The notes beneath the pieces are model-generated. The model was not told the DNA's origin. It did no database searches and saw only the letters and a program-made list of their open reading frames with translations. A stretch of 64,000 nt of DNA from Aestuariivivens sediminicola. Its GTDB lineage: Bacteria; Bacteroidota; Bacteroidia; Flavobacteriales; Flavobacteriaceae. Below are positions 34,738-43,630 of the stretch, one piece after another (position 1 is the first letter of the stretch; each line of letters opens with the position of its first letter). Both the position numbers and the translations under genes were made by a program. The stretch is taken from assembly GCF_022662015.1 (NCBI RefSeq), contig NZ_JAKMCM010000007.1:1-64000 (forward strand). The letters run 5' to 3'.

Positions 34738-35844
34738 CTAGAAGGTATGTTGTTGAATGTACTTGGAGGGAAGAATATTGAATCTGCGTTTAAAACATTC
34801 TGAAAAATAAGCTAAACTATTAAACCCGGTTTGAAAAGCAACTTCCGAAACGTTGCCGCGTTGTTCATGTAACATTTTTAAACTTTTATTTAAACGGTAG
34901 TCCCTAATAAAGTTATTTGGCGACTTTCCAGTTAATTTAGTCAATCTTCTATATAATTGTGATTTGCTGTAGCCCAGGGCATGGCTGAATCGGGATACAT
35001 CCAATTCCGGATCACGCCAGTGCGAATCAATAAAATCCATTATCCGGTTTAAAAAATGTTGCTCGTCAAGCGATAGGGTATAAATAAGATCATTGTCGAC
35101 AAATGCATTTCGGTTTTCGCTCTCATAAAGTGATTTGATCTCTTGGGTGATCACAATCTGATATTTTAAATGCTCGCACATTCGGGTAGCCAGGCTAACT
35201 GTTTCTTCGAAAATTGTGTTTTCAGCAGATACCGGAACGCCAGCATTAATAGCAATACTCAAGAGACGGTCATGATCTTCAAATTTAGGGGTGATGTATT
35301 TGAAATTTGACCTCACCTTTAGCGCACAAAAAACGGCATTCGTAACCGATTTGAAGGACGCGATGTAGACATTATTATTTTGTTTTACAATACGACCCTC
35401 AAATTTCTCGAAGGTCTTGGTGATGCTCTTATGGAATTTCTGGTTAAAGATGGAATATTGGTCGGCTTCAACACGATTTAAGTAATTATTGGTTTCAAGA
35501 ACCATAATCACCCTAAAGGCAGGGTCATTAATAATGTTTAATTCAGTATTCTGTGATTTCTCAGGATCAGATATTCTTCCTAAAAAGGAATTGACAATAG
35601 TCGGGTCCACTTCAATAATTTTATTGGGAACATCGCCATGAGCCTTGCGATGCATGTCAATAATGGCCTGTTTATGGGGTGCTTCTATTAAACAAAATAC
35701 TTGGTTTCTCTCCTCATCGAACCAATAGGTAAATCCCCGACAATTGAATTCATGTTCAATTTTTAAATCTTCTTGATGTATCTCGGCTAAAGTTTCTGCA
35801 GTCGTACCTTCCGGAACTTCATGCCGATCCATGTAAATTGGCAT
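34738..35844 (-). CDS. DUF4242 - cyclase-like - AraC HTH fusion regulator
   Basis: The 368-residue protein has three parts. Residues 1-80 form a DUF4242 domain (MPIYMDRHEVPEG, then FTYWFDEERNQVFCLIEAP and IIEVDP). Residues of about 105-245 resemble the class III nucleotide cyclase fold (RVIMVLETNN, RLLSIAINAGVPVSAENTIF, VSLATRMCEHL), but the metal-binding Asp pair is not clear, so it may be a degenerate sensor. Residues of about 262-366 are an AraC HTH with AYFSECFKRRFNILPSKYI. It may sense the same ligand as the exported DUF4242 protein downstream and control that gene; this is inferred. Confidence 0.8.
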   Translation of the reverse strand: MPIYMDRHEVPEGTTAETLAEIHQEDLKIEHEFNCRGFTYWFDEERNQVFCLIEAPHKQAIIDMHRKAHGDVPNKIIEVDPTIVNSFLGRISDPEKSQNTELNIINDPAFRVIMVLETNNYLNRVEADQYSIFNQKFHKSITKTFEKFEGRIVKQNNNVYIASFKSVTNAVFCALKVRSNFKYITPKFEDHDRLLSIAINAGVPVSAENTIFEETVSLATRMCEHLKYQIVITQEIKSLYESENRNAFVDNDLIYTLSLDEQHFLNRIMDFIDSHWRDPELDVSRFSHALGYSKSQLYRRLTKLTGKSPNNFIRDYRLNKSLKMLHEQRGNVSEVAFQTGFNSLAYFSECFKRRFNILPSKYIQQHTF

Positions 35845-35990
35845 AGATTAAAAATTTTATACAAGTTAATAAATTTTAAGATATGTTGAGAATGCGTTCT
35901 TTAAAAAACAAAAGCATTAAGACGATATCATTAAAATAATGCATGTTCGACCTCAGGAATTTTTTATCTTTAAAATTTTTAACCTTCTCT

Positions 35991-36926
35991 ATGAAAAAGC
36001 TCATATTGCTATTTTGTCTTGCACTTATTTTAGGATGTAAAAGCACAAAGACCGAAGCGCCGGAACTAACTGAAATAAAGCGGAACCTTAGCTATCTTGC
36101 ATCAGATGATTTAGCCGGCAGAAAAACAGGGACCCCAGGACTGGAAAAAGCTGCTGTTTTCATTGAAGGTGAATTTAAAAGAAACGGTATAAAGCCGTAT
36201 TTTAAAACGTTTAGAGATAGTTTTAAAATTAAAGATGTTATGGGATATAATGTAGTCGGTTATTTGGAAGGCACCGACAATCTCTTGAAACGAGAGTTTG
36301 TAATTCTAGGGGCGCATTACGACCACATCGGTTTGCTCAATGAAATAAATGGCGATGCTATTGCCAATGGGGCCAATGATGACGCCTCAGGTACTATAGC
36401 GGTTTTGGAATGGGCGAAATACTTTTCGAAGGCGAGAAGCAATAAGCGCAGTATTTTGTTTACTTTGTATGACGCTGAAGAAATGGGTCTTAAAGGCTCC
36501 GAACATTTAGCAAATAGGCTAAAATCAGTGAATGTGAACCTGTACACCATGATAAATATTGAAATGATCGGTGTGCCCAGATCGAAGCATGAAATTATGG
36601 CCTATATGTCCGGTTTTGAAATTTCTAATATGGCTGAAAAACTCAACACATATGCCGGGAGCGAGATTATTGGATTCTTTCCTCAGTCGAAGCAGTATCA
36701 ATTGTTTATGAGATCAGACAACTATCCGTTTTATAAGACATTCAAAATTCCGGCCCATGCCATATCAACTTTCGATTTTACGAATTACAACTACTATCAC
36801 CATGTTGATGACGAAGCCGATAAAATGGATTTTGATCACATGACGGACTTTATAAGTAAAATGATTCCCGCATTAGAAGGTATGATTAATGCTCCAACAC
36901 AAGAAATATATTTATACAATGAGTAA
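35991..36926 (+). CDS. M28 family zinc aminopeptidase-like lipoprotein
   Basis: Start chosen at 35991, where a lipoprotein signal begins (MKKLILLFCLALILGC, Cys16); an upstream in-frame Met adds 16 residues with no signal character. The 311-residue product is a single M28 peptidase domain with metal ligands in GAHYDHIG, NDDASGTIAVLE, DAEEMGLKGS, MINIEMIG and a late YYHHVDDEAD. It is probably anchored in the envelope, cleaving N-terminal residues from peptides. It overlaps the following SDR gene by 8 bases. Confidence 0.9.
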   Translation: MKKLILLFCLALILGCKSTKTEAPELTEIKRNLSYLASDDLAGRKTGTPGLEKAAVFIEGEFKRNGIKPYFKTFRDSFKIKDVMGYNVVGYLEGTDNLLKREFVILGAHYDHIGLLNEINGDAIANGANDDASGTIAVLEWAKYFSKARSNKRSILFTLYDAEEMGLKGSEHLANRLKSVNVNLYTMINIEMIGVPRSKHEIMAYMSGFEISNMAEKLNTYAGSEIIGFFPQSKQYQLFMRSDNYPFYKTFKIPAHAISTFDFTNYNYYHHVDDEADKMDFDHMTDFISKMIPALEGMINAPTQEIYLYNE

Positions 36927-37602
36927 AAACGTAATTATTACAGGTACCAGTCGAGGTATTGGCTTTGAGTTGGCCAAAGGATTTGCAGAGGCCGGACATA
37001 AGGTATTAGCGCTTTCAAGAAACGATCGGCCGGTAAAGGAGTTGAACTTAAGCAATATCACCAGTTTGGCATTTGATTTGAGCAGGGTCTCCGATTATGA
37101 ACAGGTTGTCAATTTTCTTAAGACCGCTTGGGAACACGCGGATATTGTAATTCACAATGCGGGTTTATTGATCAATAAACCATTTACCGAATTAACCACG
37201 GAGGATTTTGAGAAGGTCTATAAGACCAATGTCTTCGGCGTGGCAAAACTTACAAAAGAGGTGTTGCCCTTTATGAATTCAGGAGGCCATGTGCTTGCCA
37301 TAAGCTCTATGGGAGGCGTACAGGGCAGTGCGAAGTTTCCCGGGTTAACAGCCTATAGTTCGAGTAAGGGGGCAGTGATCACCCTTATGGAAGTATTGGC
37401 AGAAGAATTTAAAGATTCCGGAATCGATTTCAATGTTTTGGCTTTGGGAGCCGTACAGACAGAAATGTTGGAAGAGGCTTTTCCTGGCTACCAGGCACCG
37501 ATCTCTGCAAAAGAAATGGCTCGGTATATCATTGACTTTGCCCTTGACGGTAATGCCTTTTATAACGGTAAGTTATTACAGGTATCGCGTTCTACGCCGT
37601 AA
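36919..37602 (+). CDS. Short-chain dehydrogenase/reductase
   Basis: Start chosen at the Met of MSKNVIITGT (36919), directly followed by the nucleotide-binding GTSRGIGFELAKG motif; a longer frame starting at 36889 lies inside the M28 gene. The 227-residue SDR has NAGLLIN, the catalytic Ser region AISSMGG and the YSSSK (Tyr-x3-Lys) active site. The substrate is unknown. The 8-base overlap with the peptidase gene indicates co-transcription. Confidence 0.9.
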   Translation: MSKNVIITGTSRGIGFELAKGFAEAGHKVLALSRNDRPVKELNLSNITSLAFDLSRVSDYEQVVNFLKTAWEHADIVIHNAGLLINKPFTELTTEDFEKVYKTNVFGVAKLTKEVLPFMNSGGHVLAISSMGGVQGSAKFPGLTAYSSSKGAVITLMEVLAEEFKDSGIDFNVLALGAVQTEMLEEAFPGYQAPISAKEMARYIIDFALDGNAFYNGKLLQVSRSTP

Positions 37603-37655
37603 TTAATAAACCACAATATACCACATCATGTATCGCTTTTAAATGAGCAGCTTAC

Positions 37656-38423
37656 TTAGGTATTGAGTTCTTTTTCAATCGATTTCAGTACAGCACGACA
37701 CTTCTCAATTAAAGCCAGTCTGTAGCTGTTGTTTACTTTTTGATAAAAGGCCACTGAAGAGAGAGCTCTAACAAACAATTTAAACTCAGGACTCTCTTTT
37801 TTATTCAAGAATGCATAATCGTCCTCATTAAACATGTCATGAGTCGTGAATATATCGGAAACAGTACTTCCAAATTTAATAAAATTAGTTTCCGAATCCA
37901 TTTTAGAGGCAATGCCGATCATCCAGTCACTTATGGATAACAATAGCGTTTGCGTTTGATCATAGGTACTGTATAAATCAAGAATTTCTTCCTTTAATTC
38001 GGTATTCTGAATGCGCCCCAAGGTTCCTGAGCTCAACATGCTTCTATAGGTATTATCATTTGGTGAGAAGGCCTGATCCAATAAAAGATCCCATGTGGTA
38101 CTCATGGTTTGAACCTCGTCCATACCATCTATACCATCATACAGATCAACGAGTACCCTCTTTAGGTCCGCCCTCAATGTAGTGTTACGAACAATGTCCG
38201 CATGGAAACTAACGGTATCCTTTACCAGATCGCGCTGTATTCTTAAGAGTAAATCGTGTCCCAATTGACGTTCCTTGCGCGCCTCATTCCAATTATTTAC
38301 CCAAAGCGCAATCAAAATTCCGATAACAACGAGAACGATTTCTCCGATGGCATAGAGGACATATTTACTGAACTTGTTTTCTGAAAGCAGGCGTTTACGT
38401 ATGTGTCTGAAGAATTTAATCAT
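37656..38423 (-). CDS. DUF6090 family membrane protein
   Basis: The 255-residue protein shows the typical DUF6090 start: MIKFFRHIRKRLL, then one membrane helix (about 25-44, IVLVVIGILIALWVNNWNE), then a helical periplasmic region with RQLGHDLLLRIQRDL. The family is abundant in flavobacteria, often in several copies, and has no established function. Nothing in the neighbourhood suggests a role. Confidence 0.85.
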   Translation of the reverse strand: MIKFFRHIRKRLLSENKFSKYVLYAIGEIVLVVIGILIALWVNNWNEARKERQLGHDLLLRIQRDLVKDTVSFHADIVRNTTLRADLKRVLVDLYDGIDGMDEVQTMSTTWDLLLDQAFSPNDNTYRSMLSSGTLGRIQNTELKEEILDLYSTYDQTQTLLLSISDWMIGIASKMDSETNFIKFGSTVSDIFTTHDMFNEDDYAFLNKKESPEFKLFVRALSSVAFYQKVNNSYRLALIEKCRAVLKSIEKELNT

Positions 38424-38753
38424 CGATCAGATAGTTGTTATCACTGAGTACTATTTTTTATGCATCTTTTATGCCTTGGGGTCCGGTGACTAATTTAGTA
38501 AATAAAACTGGAAAACCTTTATGAGGACAGATGTTCCGTTTGTCAAGGACAGGTTAAAGAACACGTGCTCGATAACCTTTTCAAAACATATCAAAGGAAT
38601 AGTAGAATTTCATCTTTTATCTTAATGAAGTCCCAATTACGAAAGTTATGTTTTACATGATCGCGAATCACAGCTTCAAATTTTTTTGTATGATTAGCTA
38701 ATAGGCTGTGAATGCGGTCTATTTAATTAAAGAATTACTGTATTTTTGCTGCC
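38424..38753. other. Intergenic region with a possible decayed coding fragment
   Basis: No intact gene is seen in these 330 bases. On the minus strand, 38591-38722 is an open stretch of 43 codons without a start codon whose translation (for example FEAVIRDHVKHNFRNWDF) looks less like random AT-rich sequence than its surroundings. It could be a gene remnant. The promoter of the SprT-like gene is at 38741-38748. Confidence 0.4.
38741..38748 (+). promoter_or_regulatory. Promoter -7 box for the SprT-like gene (leaderless candidate)
   Basis: TATTTTTG matches TAnnTTTG and ends only five bases before the start codon at 38754. The transcript would begin at or next to the ATG. Confidence 0.5.
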
Positions 38754-39350
38754 ATGCAAAATAGGCTTCAGGACTATATTCCAGAATCAGCGGTGGCTCA
38801 AGTTTTGGCTCTTTTAGAGCATGACCATTTGGTCCTTAAAATAAAACAGGAGCGCAAAACGCGTCATGGCGATTATAAGCCGTTACACAATGGAATGCAT
38901 CAGATTACGATCAATTCAAACCTCAATAAATATCGATTTTTAATTACCCTCATTCATGAAGTGGCACATTTCGAAGCCTTTAACACCTATGGTCGTTTTA
39001 TTAAACCTCATGGAGCAGAATGGAAACGCACGTTTCAGCGTCTGATGTTGCCCTTTCTAAATCCGGATATCTTTCCAACGACACTGTTGCCGCTTTTAGC
39101 AAATCACTTTAAAAACCCAAAAGCCAGCAGCGATACTGATATGAAATTAGCATTGGCCCTAAAACAATTTGACCAACCCAATAATAAAACGTATATTTTC
39201 GATGTACCTTACGGAAGCTCTTTTAAACTCTATAATGGTAAAGTTTTTAAAAGAGGCAACAAACGTGTGAAGCGTTATGAATGCGTAGAGGTGAAAACAG
39301 GAAGGTTATATTTGTTTAACCCGAATGCGGAGGTCGAATTATTAAATTGA
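38754..39350 (+). CDS. SprT-like zinc metalloprotease-fold protein
   Basis: The 198-residue product contains an SprT-like domain: the zinc motif HEVAH (His68, Glu69, His72) in LITLIHEVAHFEAF and a third ligand His86 in KPHGAEWK. A C-terminal region of about 50 residues (KRGNKRVKRYECVEV) resembles the zinc-ribbon part of the family but lacks its cysteine pairs. Bacterial members are widespread without a clear role; eukaryotic SprT-like domains repair DNA-protein crosslinks. Confidence 0.88.
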   Translation: MQNRLQDYIPESAVAQVLALLEHDHLVLKIKQERKTRHGDYKPLHNGMHQITINSNLNKYRFLITLIHEVAHFEAFNTYGRFIKPHGAEWKRTFQRLMLPFLNPDIFPTTLLPLLANHFKNPKASSDTDMKLALALKQFDQPNNKTYIFDVPYGSSFKLYNGKVFKRGNKRVKRYECVEVKTGRLYLFNPNAEVELLN

Positions 39351-39455
39351 ACGGACTATTGAATTGAGGATTAATAACGGATTATTTTTTAATCTTTATT
39401 ACTCATTCCTCGAAAACCTGGAAATTCAAAAGGATGTTCTGAATAACGAAAGATT

Positions 39456-40535
39456 ATGCAAAAGAATTATTATGCGATACTCATGGCCGGAGGCGTGGGA
39501 TCAAGATTTTGGCCGGTAAGTACTCAGGAATTTCCAAAGCAATTCCACGATATGTTGGGCACGGGAGAAACCCTGATTCAGAAAACATTTCAAAGGTTAA
39601 AGCACTTCATTCCAAAGGAAAATATTTACATTCTAACCAATGAACGCTACAATGCATTGGTGCTTGAACAGTTACCTGAAGTCACCCAAAAACAAGTGGT
39701 TTTGGAGCCTGCCATGCGAAATACGGCACCTTGTATTTTATATGCCACATTGAAAATTCAAAAGGAAAATCCGGATGCTGTAATGATCGTTGCACCCAGC
39801 GATCACTGGATTGAGGACGAAATCGGTTTCTCAAATAATGTCCGGCAGGCCTTCGACTTCTGTAAAAACAATGATGCCCTCGTTACTCTGGGAATTAAGC
39901 CTACCTTCCCCAATACGGGGTATGGTTATATCGAGTTTGATAAACATGTTGAAGCTACGATCAAACAAGTACACCAATTTCGGGAAAAACCCGATTATGA
40001 AACTGCGAAGGACTTTATTGCAAAAGGTAATTTTTTATGGAATGCGGGTATCTTTATGTGGAGTGTAAAAAGTGTGGTCCGAGCCTTTAAAAACAATCAG
40101 CCTAAATTATATCAACTGTTCGAAACCGGCATAAGGTCGTATAATACACCTGCAGAAGCCGATTTTATTCAGGATAATTATCCCAAGGCTGAAAATGTAT
40201 CGGTAGATTATGCCATTATGGAAAAATCGGATAATGTATTTGTAATTGCGGCAGAGTTCGATTGGAACGATCTCGGAACCTGGGGAAGTCTCTATGATAA
40301 ATTGAAGAAGGATGAGGACAACAATGCTGTTGTAAATGCCAGAACTCTGGCCGATGAGGCTACCGGAAATATGATCCGCACTAAAAACAATAAAATTGTG
40401 GTAATTGATGGCATTCGGGATTATATAATTGTTGATAAAGAGGAAGTTTTGCTTATCTTTCCTAAATCAAAAGAGCAGGATATTAAAAAAACACTTCAAA
40501 AGGTAAAAGACCGATTTGGAGAACAATATGGCTAA
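39456..40535 (+). CDS. manC: Mannose-1-phosphate guanylyltransferase
   Basis: The 359-residue product makes GDP-mannose from GTP and mannose-1-phosphate for glycan synthesis. It has the nucleotidyltransferase start LMAGGVGSRFWPVST, then EFPKQF, VLEPAMRNTAP, APSDHWI and NTGYGYIE blocks. The C-terminal isomerase domain of long bifunctional ManC/AlgA proteins is absent, so this is the single-function form. It lies two bases before the DUF389 gene. Confidence 0.94.
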   Translation: MQKNYYAILMAGGVGSRFWPVSTQEFPKQFHDMLGTGETLIQKTFQRLKHFIPKENIYILTNERYNALVLEQLPEVTQKQVVLEPAMRNTAPCILYATLKIQKENPDAVMIVAPSDHWIEDEIGFSNNVRQAFDFCKNNDALVTLGIKPTFPNTGYGYIEFDKHVEATIKQVHQFREKPDYETAKDFIAKGNFLWNAGIFMWSVKSVVRAFKNNQPKLYQLFETGIRSYNTPAEADFIQDNYPKAENVSVDYAIMEKSDNVFVIAAEFDWNDLGTWGSLYDKLKKDEDNNAVVNARTLADEATGNMIRTKNNKIVVIDGIRDYIIVDKEEVLLIFPKSKEQDIKKTLQKVKDRFGEQYG

Positions 40536-40537
40536 CT

Positions 40538-42001
40538 ATGACAGAGTCCAAGTTTAACTTTTCAGAAGACGAACCTTCGAATAGCAGTAATGTTGAGCAA
40601 TCCAAGGAGGCCGTAAAGCAGGATGCCAAAGGGTTATTTAAAAGTGTCAAGCGATTTTTCAGTGATCTATTGGATTTCCGGGAGGATACGGACAGGGACG
40701 CCACTATTGCGGCCATTAAAGGTGATATTTCATTTAAGGGAGCAACGGCCTGGATACTGGTCTGTTCCATATTTGTAGCCTCCATTGGCCTAAATGCCAA
40801 TGCAACAGCAGTGGTTATCGGAGCCATGTTAATATCACCGCTCATGGGCCCCATTTTGGGTGTGGGATTGTCCATTGCCATCAATGACATAGATACACTG
40901 AAGCGGTCGCTTATTAACCTGGCCATTATGATTAGCCTGAGTTTAATAACCGCTTTTTTGTTTTTTTGGTTATTTCCACTCAGTGAGGATACCTCAGAAC
41001 TTTTAGGCAGGGTACGTCCCGATATTCGTGATGTGCTTATCGCTTTTTTTGGTGGTTTGGCACTTATTATTGCCCGCACGAAAAAAGGAACGATTGCCTC
41101 AGTAATTTTTGGGGTGGCTATAGCAACAGCATTAATGCCACCGCTGTGTACCGCGGGTTATGGATTAGCAAAAGGTAACCTGGTTTACTTCGGAGGGGCT
41201 ATGTATTTGTTCACCATAAATACGATTTTCATTGCCTTGGCGACCTTTGTTGTTTTAAAACTGCTGAGGTTTCCAATGTTGAAATATGTCAATTCAAAAA
41301 AGCGGCTATTTATATCAAGAATGGCCACCTTGCTGGCGGTTGTCGTTATGGTACCAGCGGTATGGACATTCTTAAATGTGCTGAGTGAAAGCAATTTTAA
41401 TAGAGATGCCCGAGCCTTTGTAAGCAATGAATTGAGCACTTTGCCTCACGCCGATTACCTAAAAAACAATGCGACGTACCGTTATAATGGGGAGGCCGGG
41501 TCCATGATTGAATTGAATACCTTTGGTCTTGACGAAATACCCGAATCAACGATCGCTTTATTGGAAAATCGTATGAAAGATTACCGGGCATTGGCGAACA
41601 GTCGTTTATTGATCAATCAGAATAGATCCAGAAATATAGACAACCTGCGCTACATGGAAGAACTGAGAACGCGAGATTCCTTGGACCTGCTATCGCAATC
41701 CGAGAAAATAAATTTTTTGGAAAACAAGGTGAGACAGTTGTCCAAGCTGGAAAAAAATTATATTGCTTTTGAAGAATTGGTGAAGGAGGTTAAAATTAAC
41801 TACGAAACCATTGAACAGTTTTCCTACGCTAACGTGATCAATTCCAATTTCTCAAAAATGGATACCATTTCAGTTTTCTCCGTAAAGTGGATCGATTCCC
41901 TGGCCAAGGAAGAACTGCGGCAGAAAGACCATGAAAAACTGGAAAAATGGCTGAAGCAAAAGTTAAAATTAGATACCTTAATTGTAAGACGGGAAAATTA
42001 A
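40538..42001 (+). CDS. DUF389 family membrane protein
   Basis: The 487-residue protein has a cytosolic N terminus, a DUF389 membrane domain with about six helices (ATAVVIGAMLISPLMGPILG near 87-106 is the hallmark, then GLALIIARTKKGTIASVIFGVAIATALMPPL), and a C-terminal coiled helical part of about 200 residues likely outside the membrane. The family has no firmly established transport substrate. The two-base gap to manC suggests co-transcription, though no functional link is evident. Confidence 0.9.
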   Translation: MTESKFNFSEDEPSNSSNVEQSKEAVKQDAKGLFKSVKRFFSDLLDFREDTDRDATIAAIKGDISFKGATAWILVCSIFVASIGLNANATAVVIGAMLISPLMGPILGVGLSIAINDIDTLKRSLINLAIMISLSLITAFLFFWLFPLSEDTSELLGRVRPDIRDVLIAFFGGLALIIARTKKGTIASVIFGVAIATALMPPLCTAGYGLAKGNLVYFGGAMYLFTINTIFIALATFVVLKLLRFPMLKYVNSKKRLFISRMATLLAVVVMVPAVWTFLNVLSESNFNRDARAFVSNELSTLPHADYLKNNATYRYNGEAGSMIELNTFGLDEIPESTIALLENRMKDYRALANSRLLINQNRSRNIDNLRYMEELRTRDSLDLLSQSEKINFLENKVRQLSKLEKNYIAFEELVKEVKINYETIEQFSYANVINSNFSKMDTISVFSVKWIDSLAKEELRQKDHEKLEKWLKQKLKLDTLIVRREN

Positions 42002-42018
42002 ATGAACCAATACGGCGG

Positions 42019-42786
42019 TTATTGATTTTCCTCCAGATACATGCGCCGCACTTTTTTAAACAAATTCGAGGAGTAAACAAAGTCGGTAACGGCCTCGTTA
42101 TCCGTTTTAAAAATGGTATCTTTAGATCCTTCCCATTCTTTGTGTCCATTCTTTAAAAACACGATCTTTTCACCGATCTCCATGACGGAGTTCATATCGT
42201 GGGAGTTGATAACGGTGGTGATTTGATATTCATCGGTGATTTCCTGAATGAGATTGTCTATGACTATTGCTGTTTTAGGATCCAGGCCCGAGTTCGGTTC
42301 GTCACAAAATAAATACTGCGGATTATTGACAATGGCCCTTGCAATGGCCACCCGTTTTTGCATACCTCCGGAGGCCTCACTTGGCATTTTATGATGGGCA
42401 TCGGCTAAATTGACCCGTTTCAAAACAAAATCCGCACGATCTTCCATTTCACTTTTGCTCATTTTGGTAAACATCTGAAGCGGAAACATCACATTTTGCG
42501 CAATGGTCATCGAATCAAATAAGGCACTGCCTTGAAAAACCATCCCGATTTTGGACCGTAAGTCACGTTTTTGGTCTTCACTTAACTGTGAAAATATTTT
42601 TCCATCATAGGAAATAGAACCGGATTCATAGGTGAAAAGCCCTAACAGGCATTTTATAAAAACGGTTTTACCCGATCCGCTTTGTCCAATAATCAGGTTG
42701 GTATGACCCTTTTCAAAAGTCGTTGTAATGCCCTTTAAAATATGAGCATCGCCGAACGATTTATGCAAATCTTTAACTTCTATCAT
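42019..42786 (-). CDS. Mla-type ABC transporter ATP-binding protein
   Basis: Start chosen at 42786 (MIEVKDLHKSF), which overlaps the permease stop codon as TAATG; a longer frame adds 20 residues read from the permease gene. The 255-residue ATPase has Walker A IGQSGSGKT, signature ASGGMQKRVAIARAI and Walker B FCDEPNSGLDP, matching MlaF-like proteins of the phospholipid transport family. MlaD- and MlaC-like genes are not next to it in this window. Confidence 0.92.
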   Translation of the reverse strand: MIEVKDLHKSFGDAHILKGITTTFEKGHTNLIIGQSGSGKTVFIKCLLGLFTYESGSISYDGKIFSQLSEDQKRDLRSKIGMVFQGSALFDSMTIAQNVMFPLQMFTKMSKSEMEDRADFVLKRVNLADAHHKMPSEASGGMQKRVAIARAIVNNPQYLFCDEPNSGLDPKTAIVIDNLIQEITDEYQITTVINSHDMNSVMEIGEKIVFLKNGHKEWEGSKDTIFKTDNEAVTDFVYSSNLFKKVRRMYLEENQ

Positions 42787-43523
42787 TAGCCTAACATTAC
42801 ATCGGTTGAAATATAATTTAAAAGTATGATCACCACACTGGTCCAAACAAAGGAGGTCGTACTGGCTTTTCCCACTTCAAGTGCGCCACCTTTCATATAA
42901 TAGCCATGATAAGCCGGTATAGTGGCCAGTACAAATGCAAAAGTAAAGGTCTTAATAAAGGAATAGATCACATGGAAGCTGTCGAAATCCGTTTGAAGTC
43001 CAAGAATGTAATCCGGTACTGAGGAGTAGCCTCCGTAGATACAGGCCGCCATGCCACCCAAAATTCCCAGAAACATACCAATGGCAATTGCAAAAGGATA
43101 AAACAACAGCGCAATGACTTTCGGGAACACCAGATAGTTAATCGAGTTAATACCCATAACCTCTAAGGCATCTATTTGTTCCGTAACACGCATGGTGCCA
43201 ATACTGGATGTGATAAATGACCCCACTTTACCGGCCATGATAATCGAAGTAAAAGTAGGTGCAAATTCCAATACCACCGATTGTCTTGTGGCAAAACCCA
43301 CCAAATATTTCGGGATTAAGGGATTGCTGATATTTAAGGCCGTTTGAATGGTGATAACACCACCAACAAAAAAGGAAATGAAAGCAATAATTCCGAGAGA
43401 GGAGATAACTAAATCGTTAATATCTTTAAAGATCAGTGTTCGCATAACAGACCATTTGGTCGGTTTACGAAACATTTCAGCAATCATTAAAAAATAGGTC
43501 CCAATATTATGCAGGTATGTCAT
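42786..43523 (-). CDS. MlaE-type ABC transporter permease
   Basis: The 245-residue integral membrane protein has the MlaE family layout of about five to six helices, with GVITIQTALNIS, a REL-like loop around ATRQSVVLEFAPTFTSIIMAG and IGTMRVTEQIDALEVMGI, all conserved in lipid-transport permeases. It is translationally coupled to the ATPase gene. The pair should move lipids between inner and outer membrane. Confidence 0.93.
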   Translation of the reverse strand: MTYLHNIGTYFLMIAEMFRKPTKWSVMRTLIFKDINDLVISSLGIIAFISFFVGGVITIQTALNISNPLIPKYLVGFATRQSVVLEFAPTFTSIIMAGKVGSFITSSIGTMRVTEQIDALEVMGINSINYLVFPKVIALLFYPFAIAIGMFLGILGGMAACIYGGYSSVPDYILGLQTDFDSFHVIYSFIKTFTFAFVLATIPAYHGYYMKGGALEVGKASTTSFVWTSVVIILLNYISTDVMLG

Positions 43524-43602
43524 AAAAAAAAATGTTAGCGCTAAAGTAAAAAAACTTGGAGGTAATTACACCTAATTTTTCAATTATGATGATTAAAAAT
43601 GG

Positions 43603-43610
43603 TATTTTTG
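43603..43610 (+). promoter_or_regulatory. Promoter -7 box for the PafA-like gene
   Basis: TATTTTTG matches TAnnTTTG, 20 bases before the start codon at 43631. Confidence 0.6.
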
Positions 43611-43630
43611 GCCATTCAATATGACTTACT

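Noticed and set aside
40483-41079. 198-residue minus-strand frame over the DUF389 gene
   Set aside because: It is a shadow of the conserved membrane domain on the plus strand.
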